NCBI GenBank assembly: GCA_013298125.1 | Contig: JAAFJP010000018.1 | Location: forward strand, 61,174-125,173 | Source of the DNA: Cytophagales bacterium | Lineage (GTDB): Bacteria > Bacteroidota > Bacteroidia > Cytophagales > Spirosomataceae | Reading direction: 5' to 3' | Length of the DNA: 64,000 bases | In this document: positions 42,325-51,419 of the stretch, piece by piece | How positions within the stretch are numbered: position 1 is the first letter of the stretch | How the letters are laid out: the number at the start of each line of letters is the position of its first letter | Translations under genes and position numbers: made by a program | The notes under the pieces: generated by a model | Told to the model about the DNA's origin: nothing | What the model saw: only the letters and a program-made list of their open reading frames with translations | Database searches by the model: none

Positions 42325-44151
42325 CTACTCAGCCGCTTTTTCAGCTTTTGCTTTCTTATCTAATTTCTTTTTCGCTTCTTCACGAGCTGAATCTTCCATT
42401 TGTGATTTCAATGCTGAAAGTGCATCTAAATCTCCTAATGTTGATTTCTCGGCAGAATCAGCTAATTTCTGTACGTCCTTAGCTGTTTTCTTTTTCTCTT
42501 CTACGATAGCCTCTTCTTTCGCATCGTTGTATGTACGTACATGCGACAATTGAATCTTACGATCTTCTTTGTTGAATTCAGTTACTTTGAAGTCTAATTG
42601 CTCACCAACTTCAGCTACTGAACCATCTTCTTTCACTAATTGCTTCAATGCTGACGAACCTTCAATTCCGTAAGGCAATTCCAAAGTAGCTCCTTTGTCA
42701 TTTTTCACTGTCACAGTACACTTGTGTACTGAACCTACTGTGAAGATTGACTCAAAAGTATCCCAAGGATTTTCCTCTAATTGCTTGTGTCCAAGAGCTA
42801 AACGACGGTTGTCTGCATCAAGTTCCAATACAGTAACGTCTAATTTATCTCCAACTTTCACAAACTCAGATGGATGCTTGATTTTCTTAGTCCAAGACAA
42901 GTCAGAAACGTGTACTAAACCGTCGATACCTTCCTCTAATTCAAGGAATAAACCGAAGTTAGTCAAGTTACGAACTGTTCCTGTGTGCTTAGAACCCAAG
43001 GCGTAACGAGCCAACAAGTCTTGCTTAGTCCAAGGATCTTCTGTCAATTGCTTAATACCCAGTGACATCTTGCGTTCTGCACGGTCAAGTGTCAATACAA
43101 CGGCATCAATCATATCACCTACTTTCAAGAAGTCTTGTGGGTTACGCAAGTGTTGCGACCAAGACATTTCTGAAACGTGAATCAAACCTTCAACACCTTG
43201 TGTGATTTCAAGGAAAGCACCGTAATCTGCAACGTTTACGATTTTACCTTTTACCTTAGAACCGATTTCAGTTGTATCTGCCAAAGCATCCCAAGGATGT
43301 GCTTGTAATTGCTTCATACCCAACGAGATACGTTTCTTGTTGTCGTCGAAGTCCAAAACAACCACTTGAATTTTTTGATCCAATTTCAACATTTCTTGTG
43401 GGTGGTTGATACGTCCCCACGAGATGTCAGTAATGTGAAGTAAACCATCAACACCACCTAAGTCGATAAATACACCGAAGTTAGTCATGTTCTTGATAAC
43501 ACCTTCCAATACTTGTCCTTTTTCAAGGTTAGTAAGGATTGATTGACGTTGTTGTTCAAGGTCTTTCTCAATCAATACTTTGTGTGATACTACTACGTTA
43601 TCGTTAGCGTGGTTGATTTTCACCACTTTAACTTCCATTTTCTTACCTACATAGATGTCGAAATCACGGATTGGCTTCACATCAATTTGTGAACCTGGTA
43701 AGAATGCCTCTACACCATAAATATCCACGATAAGACCACCTTTTGTACGACGTTTCACGAAACCGTCAATGATAACGTCTGCTTCAAGAGCATCTTCAAT
43801 GCTTTTCCATGCTGTCATTACTTTGGCTAACTTACGAGAAAGAATCAATTGACCTGATTTGTCTTCTTGGTTTTCTACGTAAACGTCCACTACGTCGCCC
43901 ACTTTCAATTCGGGCATATCTCTAAATTCAGAAGTTGGCACTAAACCGTCAGACTTAAATCCGATGTTTAGGATAACTTCACGGTCAGTAATCCCTACGA
44001 CCGTACCTTTTACTACTGCTTTCTCCGTAACTACATTTAAAGTTCCTTCGATAAGAGCCTCCATTTGAGCTCTTTGCTCGGCTGAATAACCTCCACCGAT
44101 ACCTTTTGTGCCGACTAAATCCCAGTCGAAATCTGCTAATTGATTAGCCAT
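42325..44151 (-). CDS. rpsA: 30S ribosomal protein S1
   Basis: S1 binds mRNA during initiation. The 608-residue protein has six S1 domains; each carries a variation of VEGLIHVSEMSW or GLVHVSDLSWTKKIKHP (for example near residues 240, 325 and 410). The C-terminal tail is lysine-rich (EEAKKKLDKKAKAEKAAE). The ATG at 44151 (MANQLADFDWD) is the preferred start, as the longer frame (MMYKGLLLNN) would lie in the leader. A TATCTTTG promoter element lies about 85 bp upstream. Confidence 0.97.
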   Translation of the reverse strand: MANQLADFDWDLVGTKGIGGGYSAEQRAQMEALIEGTLNVVTEKAVVKGTVVGITDREVILNIGFKSDGLVPTSEFRDMPELKVGDVVDVYVENQEDKSGQLILSRKLAKVMTAWKSIEDALEADVIIDGFVKRRTKGGLIVDIYGVEAFLPGSQIDVKPIRDFDIYVGKKMEVKVVKINHANDNVVVSHKVLIEKDLEQQRQSILTNLEKGQVLEGVIKNMTNFGVFIDLGGVDGLLHITDISWGRINHPQEMLKLDQKIQVVVLDFDDNKKRISLGMKQLQAHPWDALADTTEIGSKVKGKIVNVADYGAFLEITQGVEGLIHVSEMSWSQHLRNPQDFLKVGDMIDAVVLTLDRAERKMSLGIKQLTEDPWTKQDLLARYALGSKHTGTVRNLTNFGLFLELEEGIDGLVHVSDLSWTKKIKHPSEFVKVGDKLDVTVLELDADNRRLALGHKQLEENPWDTFESIFTVGSVHKCTVTVKNDKGATLELPYGIEGSSALKQLVKEDGSVAEVGEQLDFKVTEFNKEDRKIQLSHVRTYNDAKEEAIVEEKKKTAKDVQKLADSAEKSTLGDLDALSALKSQMEDSAREEAKKKLDKKAKAEKAAE

Positions 44152-44232
44152 ATTGTTGAGTAACAGCCCTTTATACATCATACGCCTCGGGCAAAGGGCG
44201 AAGAATTTAGTGAATCCCTACAATTGGGGGTG

Positions 44233-44240
44233 CAAAGATA
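44233..44240 (-). promoter_or_regulatory. -7 element of rpsA
   Basis: TATCTTTG on the minus strand (44240-44233) is an exact TAnnTTTG match. The -33 region is not clear (TTTCA instead of TTTG). The leader is about 75 nt. Confidence 0.55.
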
Positions 44241-44303
44241 CGGATTTTTGGCTAAATAGTTGAAAATGAGAGCATTTTTTTAGGTAGAAATGAGGTTTAA
44301 AGA

Positions 44304-44338
44304 GAAAAAGCCACCTCAAATTAAATTGAGATGGCTTT
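44304..44338 (-). terminator. terminator of the secreted esterase gene
   Basis: Minus strand: AAAGCCATCTCAA-TTTAA-TTTGAGGTGGCTTT, followed by TTCTC. It has a T-run at the end of the stem and lies 23 bp after the stop codon. Confidence 0.85.
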
Positions 44339-44360
44339 GGAAATAAAAGTTGAATTGAGG

Positions 44361-46742
44361 TTAATCTACTTTTACTATTTTTTTCACTTCACGCTTTTGT
44401 GAGGATTGTAAATTGATAAAGTAAGTTCCTACTGGATAGTGTTTGATGTCTAATTCTATTGAATTATTACCTTCCTTTCCTATGATATTCTTCAAATCCA
44501 TACTTCTACCTTGGGAGTTATATAGATTAATCCATACATCCTCAGCACTTTCAAGAGAGAAATCTACGGTTACTTTTCCGCTGGTTGGATTGGGGAATAC
44601 GTTGAATACCTCGCTGATTTCATTGTTAGGAGAGCTAATTCTGTTAGAGGTTCCGTAAGTGAATGGACATGACCGCAAAGCTGGATTTGCCACCGCTAAT
44701 TCAAAAGCCGCTTGTGATAATTTTGAACCTCCTGGATTAGGACTGGTAGAAACGTATGTTAACCCACCTTCTTTAACTGCAAATAATATTCTACCATTAG
44801 CATTATCCCACGCAAACCAGTTACCTGCTTGCCAAACACTTTGCCCAAAATCCCAATACTCCCATCCGAACGGATTATTTGTTTGGCGAGGGCATTTAGA
44901 TGTTGAGATTCCATTAACTGTAAAAGGAAACCCATTAGGTGTTGTACTATTACAAGTGTTAGGGCGGTTATCACAAGGTGCTCCCGTTAAGTATAGTTTA
45001 TAATCTCCATTTGTTAGAGCTGCTCCAATACTAAAAGTTGGGTCATTTCTTGTAATTTCCTCACTACTCGAAGTTGGATAAAAACCTTCTCTTACAAAAA
45101 CATCATTTTGAGTCTTTATTGTCCATTTCATACGATACATATTGCTGGCATTAAATACAATACCAAGATTTGCATTACCACCTGCAAGGCTGTAGGTTGC
45201 ACTTGCAACGTTGAAAGTACCGTTAGCACAAGATATTTCACCACTTGTTCCAGATTGTGTTACAGAAATAGTCTGCGATACGCCACTTCCAGATACAGTT
45301 ATTGAACCTGTTCGAGGAGAAGATGTTGAACTGTTAGCCGTAACACTAAGTAAAATATTACCGTTTCCACTTGTACCAGTTGAAGTGTATGTAAGCCAAG
45401 GTTGGTCAGAGGTAACAGACCAAGCAATATTTGACGTGACACCTACATTAAGGGTATTAACATTTTTATCTGGAGACCAAGATGTTTGACTTAGAGTTAA
45501 ACTGTTACCGCTAACATTACCAAATGCGGGAATAGGACTACTTGTATTTTTAAAGTTTCCACTCATATCTATTATCTTATCGCACCAAGCATTCGCTAAG
45601 TCCGTCAGTCCATTTGTATCAAAATGTGTTCCGTCAAATCTGTTTCCTATGTTATCTGTGTTTGGACCAAGTGAGTTATTTGATTGTTGGGAAACGTCAT
45701 TTTGAGCGGAAGTAATTGCTGATTTTGTCGTAACACCATTACTAATGCTTGCTTGAGAGATAACCCATGGAACATTTATACTTACTCCCATGCTTGCTTT
45801 AATATGAGTCCTTGATTTTGAAATTAGATTCTCTAAGTTCGATTTGTAAGTCGAATATGTTGTTCCTCCAGCTCCATCTCTTTCTCCTTGGTGCCATAAA
45901 ATAGCTCTAACACCATTGTATTTTCTTGCGTCAAATAAGTATTTTAAATTATAATATGGATATGTAGTAATAGCATCTACTGAGTTTTGATAGTATTTGC
46001 ATACCTTGTTACCATCTGCGGCAGTTGACCATTCTTCAATAGAAGTATCTGCCCATCCTGCTTGAAAAATTGCAACAGGTACGTTTAATTTATTCACTAA
46101 TTTTTCTGCAAATAATCGCCAATGTGACCTGTAACTACTACTTGGGTCATTTCCATTTTTACCTCTTGGAAAGGATTGATTACATAAACTGTTGGGTTGA
46201 CTACAATCTGGACAATTTGTTGAATTCTGATTTGCTAAAAATACTGAAGTCTCATCCTTATTATTTTCAAATTTTACCCAACTGTTATACGTTGCACTTG
46301 AAGCTGGTTCCGTAATACTTCCTACTCCAGTTGTATTTGATTGACCTGCCACATAGAAAACCTCTCCAACGCCCATTATTTTTTCTGGGGTTACTACACC
46401 TGTGTTATCTGTTCGTCTAAATTTCACTTTAAATAGACCTCCTGGTAACGTTATTTTAACTCTTTTATAATTACCTCCAATCCCAGGATAAGCATCACAT
46501 GAATAAGTTGTCCAGTTCATGTAAAGATTTGGGGTGTTATTCCCCACACTGTATTGTTCAACGTAAGCCTGCACACTCGAAAGATTTGAGTCATTGAAAT
46601 TTATCCCAAGCTCTAAATCAGCTCCTTGCCCAACTCCTTTTCGCTGGAAAACTGCACCATCACTACCAGGCAAGGCAATATTTTGCCCCAAAGCCAAATT
46701 ACTGATAAACAGTAACGACAAATAAATAAATAATTTTTTCAT
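44361..46742 (-). CDS. secreted SASA-type (SGNH) esterase with BACON-like and type A T9SS sorting domains
   Basis: This 793-residue exported protein has a leader (MKKLFIYLSLLFISNLALG), then a sialate O-acetylesterase-like SGNH hydrolase. EVFYVAGQSNTTGVGS carries the GQSN block with the catalytic Ser, GVRAILWHQGERDGAGG the oxyanion-hole region, and FDGTHFDTNG the Asp/His pair. A BACON-like/all-beta domain follows (SWSPDKNVNTLNVGVTSNIA, then SVTQSG). The C-terminus (VFNVFPNPTSGKVTVDFSLE and PVGTYFINLQS) is the type A sorting domain of T9SS. It probably deacetylates polysaccharide outside the cell; the exact substrate is unknown. Two operator-like palindromes abut its promoter. Confidence 0.87.
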   Translation of the reverse strand: MKKLFIYLSLLFISNLALGQNIALPGSDGAVFQRKGVGQGADLELGINFNDSNLSSVQAYVEQYSVGNNTPNLYMNWTTYSCDAYPGIGGNYKRVKITLPGGLFKVKFRRTDNTGVVTPEKIMGVGEVFYVAGQSNTTGVGSITEPASSATYNSWVKFENNKDETSVFLANQNSTNCPDCSQPNSLCNQSFPRGKNGNDPSSSYRSHWRLFAEKLVNKLNVPVAIFQAGWADTSIEEWSTAADGNKVCKYYQNSVDAITTYPYYNLKYLFDARKYNGVRAILWHQGERDGAGGTTYSTYKSNLENLISKSRTHIKASMGVSINVPWVISQASISNGVTTKSAITSAQNDVSQQSNNSLGPNTDNIGNRFDGTHFDTNGLTDLANAWCDKIIDMSGNFKNTSSPIPAFGNVSGNSLTLSQTSWSPDKNVNTLNVGVTSNIAWSVTSDQPWLTYTSTGTSGNGNILLSVTANSSTSSPRTGSITVSGSGVSQTISVTQSGTSGEISCANGTFNVASATYSLAGGNANLGIVFNASNMYRMKWTIKTQNDVFVREGFYPTSSSEEITRNDPTFSIGAALTNGDYKLYLTGAPCDNRPNTCNSTTPNGFPFTVNGISTSKCPRQTNNPFGWEYWDFGQSVWQAGNWFAWDNANGRILFAVKEGGLTYVSTSPNPGGSKLSQAAFELAVANPALRSCPFTYGTSNRISSPNNEISEVFNVFPNPTSGKVTVDFSLESAEDVWINLYNSQGRSMDLKNIIGKEGNNSIELDIKHYPVGTYFINLQSSQKREVKKIVKVD

Positions 46743-46839
46743 ACCAATAAATGTTTGTTTAAGTTAAATGAGTTAAAACTAAATTCCTTAACATCTTAAA
46801 AGATTAGGTTTTATACTAAGCCTTCTTAAAGTGAGGATT

Positions 46840-46871
46840 CAAAACTACCCACCTTCCATACATTTCTCCAA
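46840..46871 (-). promoter_or_regulatory. promoter of the secreted esterase gene
   Basis: On the minus strand, TTGG (46871-46868), then 20 bp, then TAGTTTTG (46847-46840), an exact TAnnTTTG. The ATG is about 98 bp downstream. Confidence 0.65.
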
Positions 46872-46908
46872 CCGACAATTCGGTAATCTTGACCGACTTC
46901 TCGGTAAT
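46871..46908. promoter_or_regulatory. pair of operator-like palindromes ACCGA-N4-TCGGT
   Basis: Two copies lie 21 bp apart: ACCGACAATTCGGTAAT (46871-46887) and ACCGACTTCTCGGTAAT (46892-46908). Spacing of two helical turns and symmetry suggest cooperative binding of a dimeric regulator. The first copy touches the -33 element of the esterase promoter. The nearest regulator gene, the XRE gene at 47021, is the obvious candidate. Confidence 0.7.
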
Positions 46909-46951
46909 AAATTTTTAACGTTAAAATGTTTTTTATACCGTTTGTAATTTA

Positions 46952-46959
46952 TATATTTG
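46952..46959 (+). promoter_or_regulatory. -7 element of the XRE gene at 47021
   Basis: TATATTTG is an exact TAnnTTTG match. Its -33 region is a weak TGTTTTT. The leader would be about 60 nt. Confidence 0.5.
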
Positions 46960-47020
46960 AACCCACGTTTACATTTACACTAATCTCTAAATACGTATAT
47001 TACTTTAAACAACACATTCT

Positions 47021-47248
47021 ATGTTAAATTTTTCTATTGCCCTCATTAGAAATCGCCAGAAATTAAACCTCACCCAGGAGCAAATATCTACTCGCATAGG
47101 TGTTCCACAAAGCACTTATCAAGAATGGGAAAAGGGGCGTTCTCCTAAGATTGATTACTTGCCTAAACTGAAAGAAGTGTTGGGCTTGAAGAGTGTTGAT
47201 GAGCTGCTTGGGATAGATATTTCTTACCCCAATATTCAAAGCTCCTGA
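47021..47248 (+). CDS. XRE-family helix-turn-helix regulator
   Basis: This 75-residue protein is almost entirely a Cro/C1-type HTH: LIRNRQKLNLTQEQISTRIG then VPQSTYQEWEKGRSPKIDYL, with the recognition helix at about residues 28-38. The C-terminal tail (LLGIDISYPNIQSS) is short, so no sensor domain is present. It is divergent from the secreted esterase gene, and the palindromes at 46871-46908 lie between them, which suggests this protein controls the esterase, itself, or both. Binding has not been shown. Confidence 0.9.
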   Translation: MLNFSIALIRNRQKLNLTQEQISTRIGVPQSTYQEWEKGRSPKIDYLPKLKEVLGLKSVDELLGIDISYPNIQSS

Positions 47249-47316
47249 GAAGTTAAAATTTCTTGATGGTTATTCTTCATGCTTGTTAAAATTTTAGCAA
47301 GTATGAAAACTTAGTG

Positions 47317-47991
47317 CTATACTTTCACCGCTTTCTTCACAAAATATCCTAAGCCCAAAATTGACCCACCAATCAACCCTAAAATCAAAATCTGGGAGAT
47401 ATTGCCCTCGCTTGGATGTTCAATTAATCTTTGTATTTCCTTTGCTTGTGTGCCTATCCATATCGAAAGGATGGTGCGGGGAAGCATTCCGATAAATCCT
47501 GCCGTGAGGAAATTACGTAGTTTAGTACCTGAAAAAGAGAATAATACGTTGGTGACGGCAAAAGGTAGTACGGGCGAAAGTCGGGCGAGGAGAATAATTT
47601 TGAATTCGTCTTTTTGTAGATTCTCTAAGACTTGTTTTACTTTGGGTTTTTCAGAAAGAATATTCAAAAAACGTCCTCCATCAATCATTTGGGCAGTTTT
47701 ATAACCCAAAAATGAAGCAATCCAATAACTGAGTGCAAGGGGTAAAAAGGCTTGCCAACCTAAAAAATAACCACTCAATAAGGCAATAAATGTAGTGGGT
47801 GTTAGGGCAAAAGCCATCGTGAAACAGGCAATAGTGAAGGCTATAATCCAGTTTTGGAAAGTAAAATTTTGAATATTTAATTCATGTGTAATGACCCAAT
47901 AACTAATTGAAGAACTCGCAACCAAAGGCATTAATCCTAAGAAGAAGGTGTAGAGGATGGTGAAGGTATTTTTTTTTAGGAAATTGAGCAT
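47317..47991 (-). CDS. TVP38/TMEM64-family membrane protein
   Basis: This 224-residue protein has about six helices and the SNARE-associated (DedA-like) domain. Landmarks are GYFLGWQAFLPLALSYWIAS, LLARLSPVLPFAVTNVLFSF (the conserved R.sP..pf) and AGFIGMLPRTILSIWIGTQA. Members help maintain inner-membrane lipid asymmetry or lipid flipping, though the role is not settled. It stands alone, convergent with the XRE gene. Confidence 0.88.
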   Translation of the reverse strand: MLNFLKKNTFTILYTFFLGLMPLVASSSISYWVITHELNIQNFTFQNWIIAFTIACFTMAFALTPTTFIALLSGYFLGWQAFLPLALSYWIASFLGYKTAQMIDGGRFLNILSEKPKVKQVLENLQKDEFKIILLARLSPVLPFAVTNVLFSFSGTKLRNFLTAGFIGMLPRTILSIWIGTQAKEIQRLIEHPSEGNISQILILGLIGGSILGLGYFVKKAVKV

Positions 47992-48143
47992 GAGTTAGTT
48001 GTTATCTGTTATTTTTTATCAGAATTCCAAAGATTTTCTACAATGATACAAACTGAAAAGGAATTCTATAAATATTTTTTGATTCACACAAAATAAATTC
48101 GTAGGTTGTAACATCATTTCATAAAATCCACAAAATCTACCTC

Positions 48144-50120
48144 ATGTTCTCAATCAAAACTCCTACATTTTTCCTACTACTTTTTGTTTTTTCATTCAAG
48201 ACCTTGGCTCAAAAGCCCCTTCCAATTGAATTTGGCAATATTTCGATGGAAGATTTACAGATGAAAGTCTATCCCAAAGATTCATCCGCCGAGGCTGTTG
48301 TTCTCTGTGATTATGGAGATTATTTTTATACTTTTGGAGATTATCCCAGTGCCAATTACCGTCGCCACGTCCGAATCAAAATATTGAAAAAAAGTGGTTT
48401 TGACAAAGCAACTATCAAAATTCTATACCGTGAAGGCAACGATAACAGATTCGAGCGTATTCGAAATCTCAAAGCCGTTACCTACAATTTAGAGAATGGT
48501 GATATCGTAAACTATGCCTTAGATGAAAAAAGTATTTTTGATGAAAAAGTAAACAAAAACGCTCATTTTCAGACCTTTACACTCCCACAAGTACGTGAGG
48601 GTTCAGTGATTGAGTATAGTTATGAATTAGAATCTGGTTTTTGGTATGACCTCCGTACGTGGGAGTTCCAGAAAGATATTCCTGTGATTTGGAGTGAATT
48701 GAGAGCAAAAATTCCAGGGTATTTTGATTTTAATTTGACCTTTCAAAGCCAACGTCCCTTGGATATTAACGAAAATGTTCAAGGAAAAGACAATTTTATG
48801 CGGGGTAGTATTCGAGACCCATTCCTTGAATACCGCTTTGTGATGAAAGACATTCCAGCCCTCAAAGTTGAACCTTTTGTAACAACGGTTGAAAATTTTA
48901 GGTCAAAATTAGACTTTGAATTAGCCGCAACTTATTTCCCCAACCAAATAAAGAGAGATTACTCACAGACTTGGGAAGCCCTGAACCAGACCCTTTTGGA
49001 AAATGAAAGTTTTGGCAAACAAATCAAGAAATTTGATGCCGCCGAGGGCATTGCTAAATTGTTGAAACTCCAATACAAAGACACGCTCTCAATCGCCAAA
49101 GCCGCCTTCAAACATATTCAAAACACGATGCAGTGGAACGACGAAGCAAGGGCTTTTACGGGAGATGTGAATCTGGATAAAGTCTATGAAAAACGCATCG
49201 GAAATTCTGCCGAAATCAACCTAATGCTCGTGAGATTATTGCGTGAATGTGGCGTAAATGCTAATCCGTTTATCCTAAGCACTCGGGCGAATGGACGAGT
49301 GAGCGACTTGGTTTTATTGGACAGATTCAATTACACCATCGCCCATATTACGTTAGACGGGAAAGACGTATTTTTGGATGCCAGTAGTAGCTTAATGCCA
49401 TTTGGAGTGCTTCCAACCCGCTGTTTGAACGAAAGAGGGCGATTGGTAGTCAGAAAAAATAGCCGTTGGATTGCCATAAATCCAGAGCCAGTTCGCAAAA
49501 AAATCACGATTATGGACATGAAAATCAACACCGACCAAAGCATCAAAGGTACAAGCAAAGTTTCGTATTTTGGACACAATGCCGCTGATTTTAGAGCAAC
49601 GGTTATCAAAAAAGGGAAGGATACTTATCTGACTGATTATAAGAAAAATAGACCCAACCAAACCGTTGAATCTCTCCAAATCATCAACCTCGATTCGTTA
49701 GAAGATTTGGCAGAGTTGGAAGTAAAAACCAAGTACAACGAAGCCTACACCATCGCAGGAGAAAGACTGTACATTTCGCCCATGCTCGGACAAGGAGAAG
49801 AAAGCAATCCTTTCAAGGTACAAGAAAGAAAATACCCTGTTGATTTTGGCGTGCCACAAGAAGAAACTTTTATCGCAAGCTATTCAATACCAGATAGTTA
49901 CGTAGTTGAAGAAATGCCAAAACAAGAAGTGATTAATTTGCCAAATAACGGAGGAAAGTTCTTGTTTTCGTGTAATGTAGAGAATGGAATCTTGAAAATA
50001 TCCAGTAGAATTATGCTAAAAAGAGCCATTTATTCCGAAGCTGAATATCCTTCATTGCGAGAGTTTTATAACAGAATTGTGAGCAAACACGCTGAACAGG
50101 TGGTTTTGAAGAAGAAATAG
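48144..50120 (+). CDS. DUF3857 plus transglutaminase-like protein without the catalytic Cys
   Basis: This 658-residue exported protein has a leader (TFFLLLFVFSFKTLAQ), a DUF3857 domain (about residues 55-240; RRHVRIKILKKSGFDKATIK), a transglutaminase-core fold (about 300-400) and a C-terminal beta-rich part. At the position of the nucleophile the sequence reads RIGNSAEINLMLVRLLRECG, where the usual GNCkD-type Cys is absent; the His (YTIAHITLDG) and Asp (VFLDAS) positions are kept. This suggests a non-enzymatic role. The family is common in Bacteroidota and may act in the periplasm. Confidence 0.85.
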   Translation: MFSIKTPTFFLLLFVFSFKTLAQKPLPIEFGNISMEDLQMKVYPKDSSAEAVVLCDYGDYFYTFGDYPSANYRRHVRIKILKKSGFDKATIKILYREGNDNRFERIRNLKAVTYNLENGDIVNYALDEKSIFDEKVNKNAHFQTFTLPQVREGSVIEYSYELESGFWYDLRTWEFQKDIPVIWSELRAKIPGYFDFNLTFQSQRPLDINENVQGKDNFMRGSIRDPFLEYRFVMKDIPALKVEPFVTTVENFRSKLDFELAATYFPNQIKRDYSQTWEALNQTLLENESFGKQIKKFDAAEGIAKLLKLQYKDTLSIAKAAFKHIQNTMQWNDEARAFTGDVNLDKVYEKRIGNSAEINLMLVRLLRECGVNANPFILSTRANGRVSDLVLLDRFNYTIAHITLDGKDVFLDASSSLMPFGVLPTRCLNERGRLVVRKNSRWIAINPEPVRKKITIMDMKINTDQSIKGTSKVSYFGHNAADFRATVIKKGKDTYLTDYKKNRPNQTVESLQIINLDSLEDLAELEVKTKYNEAYTIAGERLYISPMLGQGEESNPFKVQERKYPVDFGVPQEETFIASYSIPDSYVVEEMPKQEVINLPNNGGKFLFSCNVENGILKISSRIMLKRAIYSEAEYPSLREFYNRIVSKHAEQVVLKKK

Positions 50121-50130
50121 AATCGTAGAG

Positions 50131-50278
50131 GCGAATCGAATTCCAATGCTGTCAATTTAAGGTTTTACTTTTGTCAAAATGTATTTAATAACCCCGTTTG
50201 AACGCTGGTAGGGTTTTGAACCCTACCAGCGTTAGTCGGAAAGATTTCTTAAATTGACAGCATTGGAATCGAATTCGC
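50131..50278. repeat. nested inverted repeat element (148 bp)
   Basis: The outer arms are perfect over 19 bp (50143-50161, CCAATGCTGTCAATTTAAG, and 50248-50266) and continue imperfectly to 50131 and 50278. The inner hairpin AACGCTGGTAGGGTT-TTG-AACCCTACCAGCGTT (50201-50233) has a perfect 15 bp stem. It lies between convergent genes. Confidence 0.85.
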
Positions 50279-50293
50279 CCCTTCAACACACAC

Positions 50294-50719
50294 TCAATTT
50301 GGCAATTTATCTCTAAAATATCCATAAACCCAAGTCCCCAAAATGGCTGAAAACAACGTTACCGTAATCACCCCAAAACCACTCCCAATCTGAGCAAAAA
50401 GTGGACCTGGGCAAGCACCAGTAATTGCCCAACCAAAACCAAAAATTAGCCCCCCATAAATCTGCCCTTTATTGAAAGTCTTGGGAGCGATAGAGATTTT
50501 TTCTCCTGATAATGTTTTGATATTCAATCGTTTAATTAATTGAATAGAGATAATGCCAACGATCACAGCCGTACTAATTACGCCATACATGTGGAAGCTC
50601 GTAAGTCTAAACATCTCTTGAATTCTGAACCAAGAAATGATTTCGGATTTGACGGCAATAATGCCAAAAAACGTTCCTGCGAAGATGTATTTTAAGTTAT
50701 TTATGAAACTATGAGCCAT
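50294..50719 (-). CDS. YeeE/YedE-type half-transporter (small)
   Basis: This 141-residue protein has four membrane helices. The conserved half-transporter motif is GWAITGACPGPLFAQIG, with the Cys thought to relay the substrate; FAGTFFGIIAVKSEI starts the first helix. It pairs with the 188-residue protein upstream; together they correspond to the two halves of YeeE (thiosulfate/sulfur transport). It belongs to the sulfur island transcribed from arsR. An inverted repeat separates the two halves. Confidence 0.87.
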   Translation of the reverse strand: MAHSFINNLKYIFAGTFFGIIAVKSEIISWFRIQEMFRLTSFHMYGVISTAVIVGIISIQLIKRLNIKTLSGEKISIAPKTFNKGQIYGGLIFGFGWAITGACPGPLFAQIGSGFGVITVTLFSAILGTWVYGYFRDKLPN

Positions 50720-50739
50720 GAGATTAATATGTTTATATT

Positions 50740-50837
50740 GTCAGAATTTGGATTCGCCAGATTTACAGATTTTGGGGATTGAATTAGGAAAGAAATAATC
50801 CTAAAAATCCATTAATCTGACGAATCCAAATTCAGAC
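50740..50837. repeat. word-type inverted repeat between the two YeeE/YedE halves
   Basis: A perfect 13 bp outer stem GAATTTGGATTCG (50744-50756)/CGAATCCAAATTC (50821-50833) is extended inwards by GATT words (CAGATTTACAGATTTTGGGG on the left). Confidence 0.75.
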
Positions 50838-50839
50838 AT

Positions 50840-51403
50840 TTAAAGTGTCAGTAAAAAAGGTAAAATCAACCAAGTCATCACAAAGCCACCGACCATAAAA
50901 CATATCGTGGCAATCAAGGATGGAACTTGTAGATTCGACAAGCCCATGATGGCGTGTCCAGAAGTACATCCACCCGCCCAACGAGTTCCAAAACCCACTA
51001 AAAATCCTCCTAAAACCATAAAAATGAAGCCTTTGAGGGTAAATAGGTTTTGAAAATTGAATAAATCTGTGGGCAATAACCCCGAAAAATCTTTGATACC
51101 CAAAGCCGCTAATTCTTGTTGGGTTTGTGGATTAATCATAATAGCATTTGGGTTTGAGAGCAAAGTATTTCCAATAAATCCACCCAAAACGATACCTGCC
51201 ACAAAAAACAAATTCCACGAATCTTTCTTCCAATCGTACTTGAAAAAATCAATGTTGGCAGGAATACAAGCCGCACAAACTTGTCTGAGTGTTGAGGAAA
51301 TCCCGAAAGATTTATTGCCCAAAATCAATAAAATTGGGACGGTCAAGCCTATCAAAAGACCCGAAATTGACCAATGCCAAGGTTGGCTTAGAAGTTCTAA
51401 CAT
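50840..51403 (-). CDS. YeeE/YedE-type half-transporter (large)
   Basis: This 187-residue membrane protein has five helices. The relay Cys lies in GFGTRWAGGCTSGHAIMGLS (about residue 140), with the conserved GC-sGH pattern. CAACIPANIDFF near residue 30 carries two further Cys. It is the larger half of a sulfur-compound transporter. The ATG at 51403 (MLELLSQPWHW) is preferred over the longer frame, which would run into the Fic gene. It follows the Fic gene by 16 bp. Confidence 0.87.
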   Translation of the reverse strand: MLELLSQPWHWSISGLLIGLTVPILLILGNKSFGISSTLRQVCAACIPANIDFFKYDWKKDSWNLFFVAGIVLGGFIGNTLLSNPNAIMINPQTQQELAALGIKDFSGLLPTDLFNFQNLFTLKGFIFMVLGGFLVGFGTRWAGGCTSGHAIMGLSNLQVPSLIATICFMVGGFVMTWLILPFLLTL

Positions 51404-51419
51404 TGTTTTGTGGTTTTGG

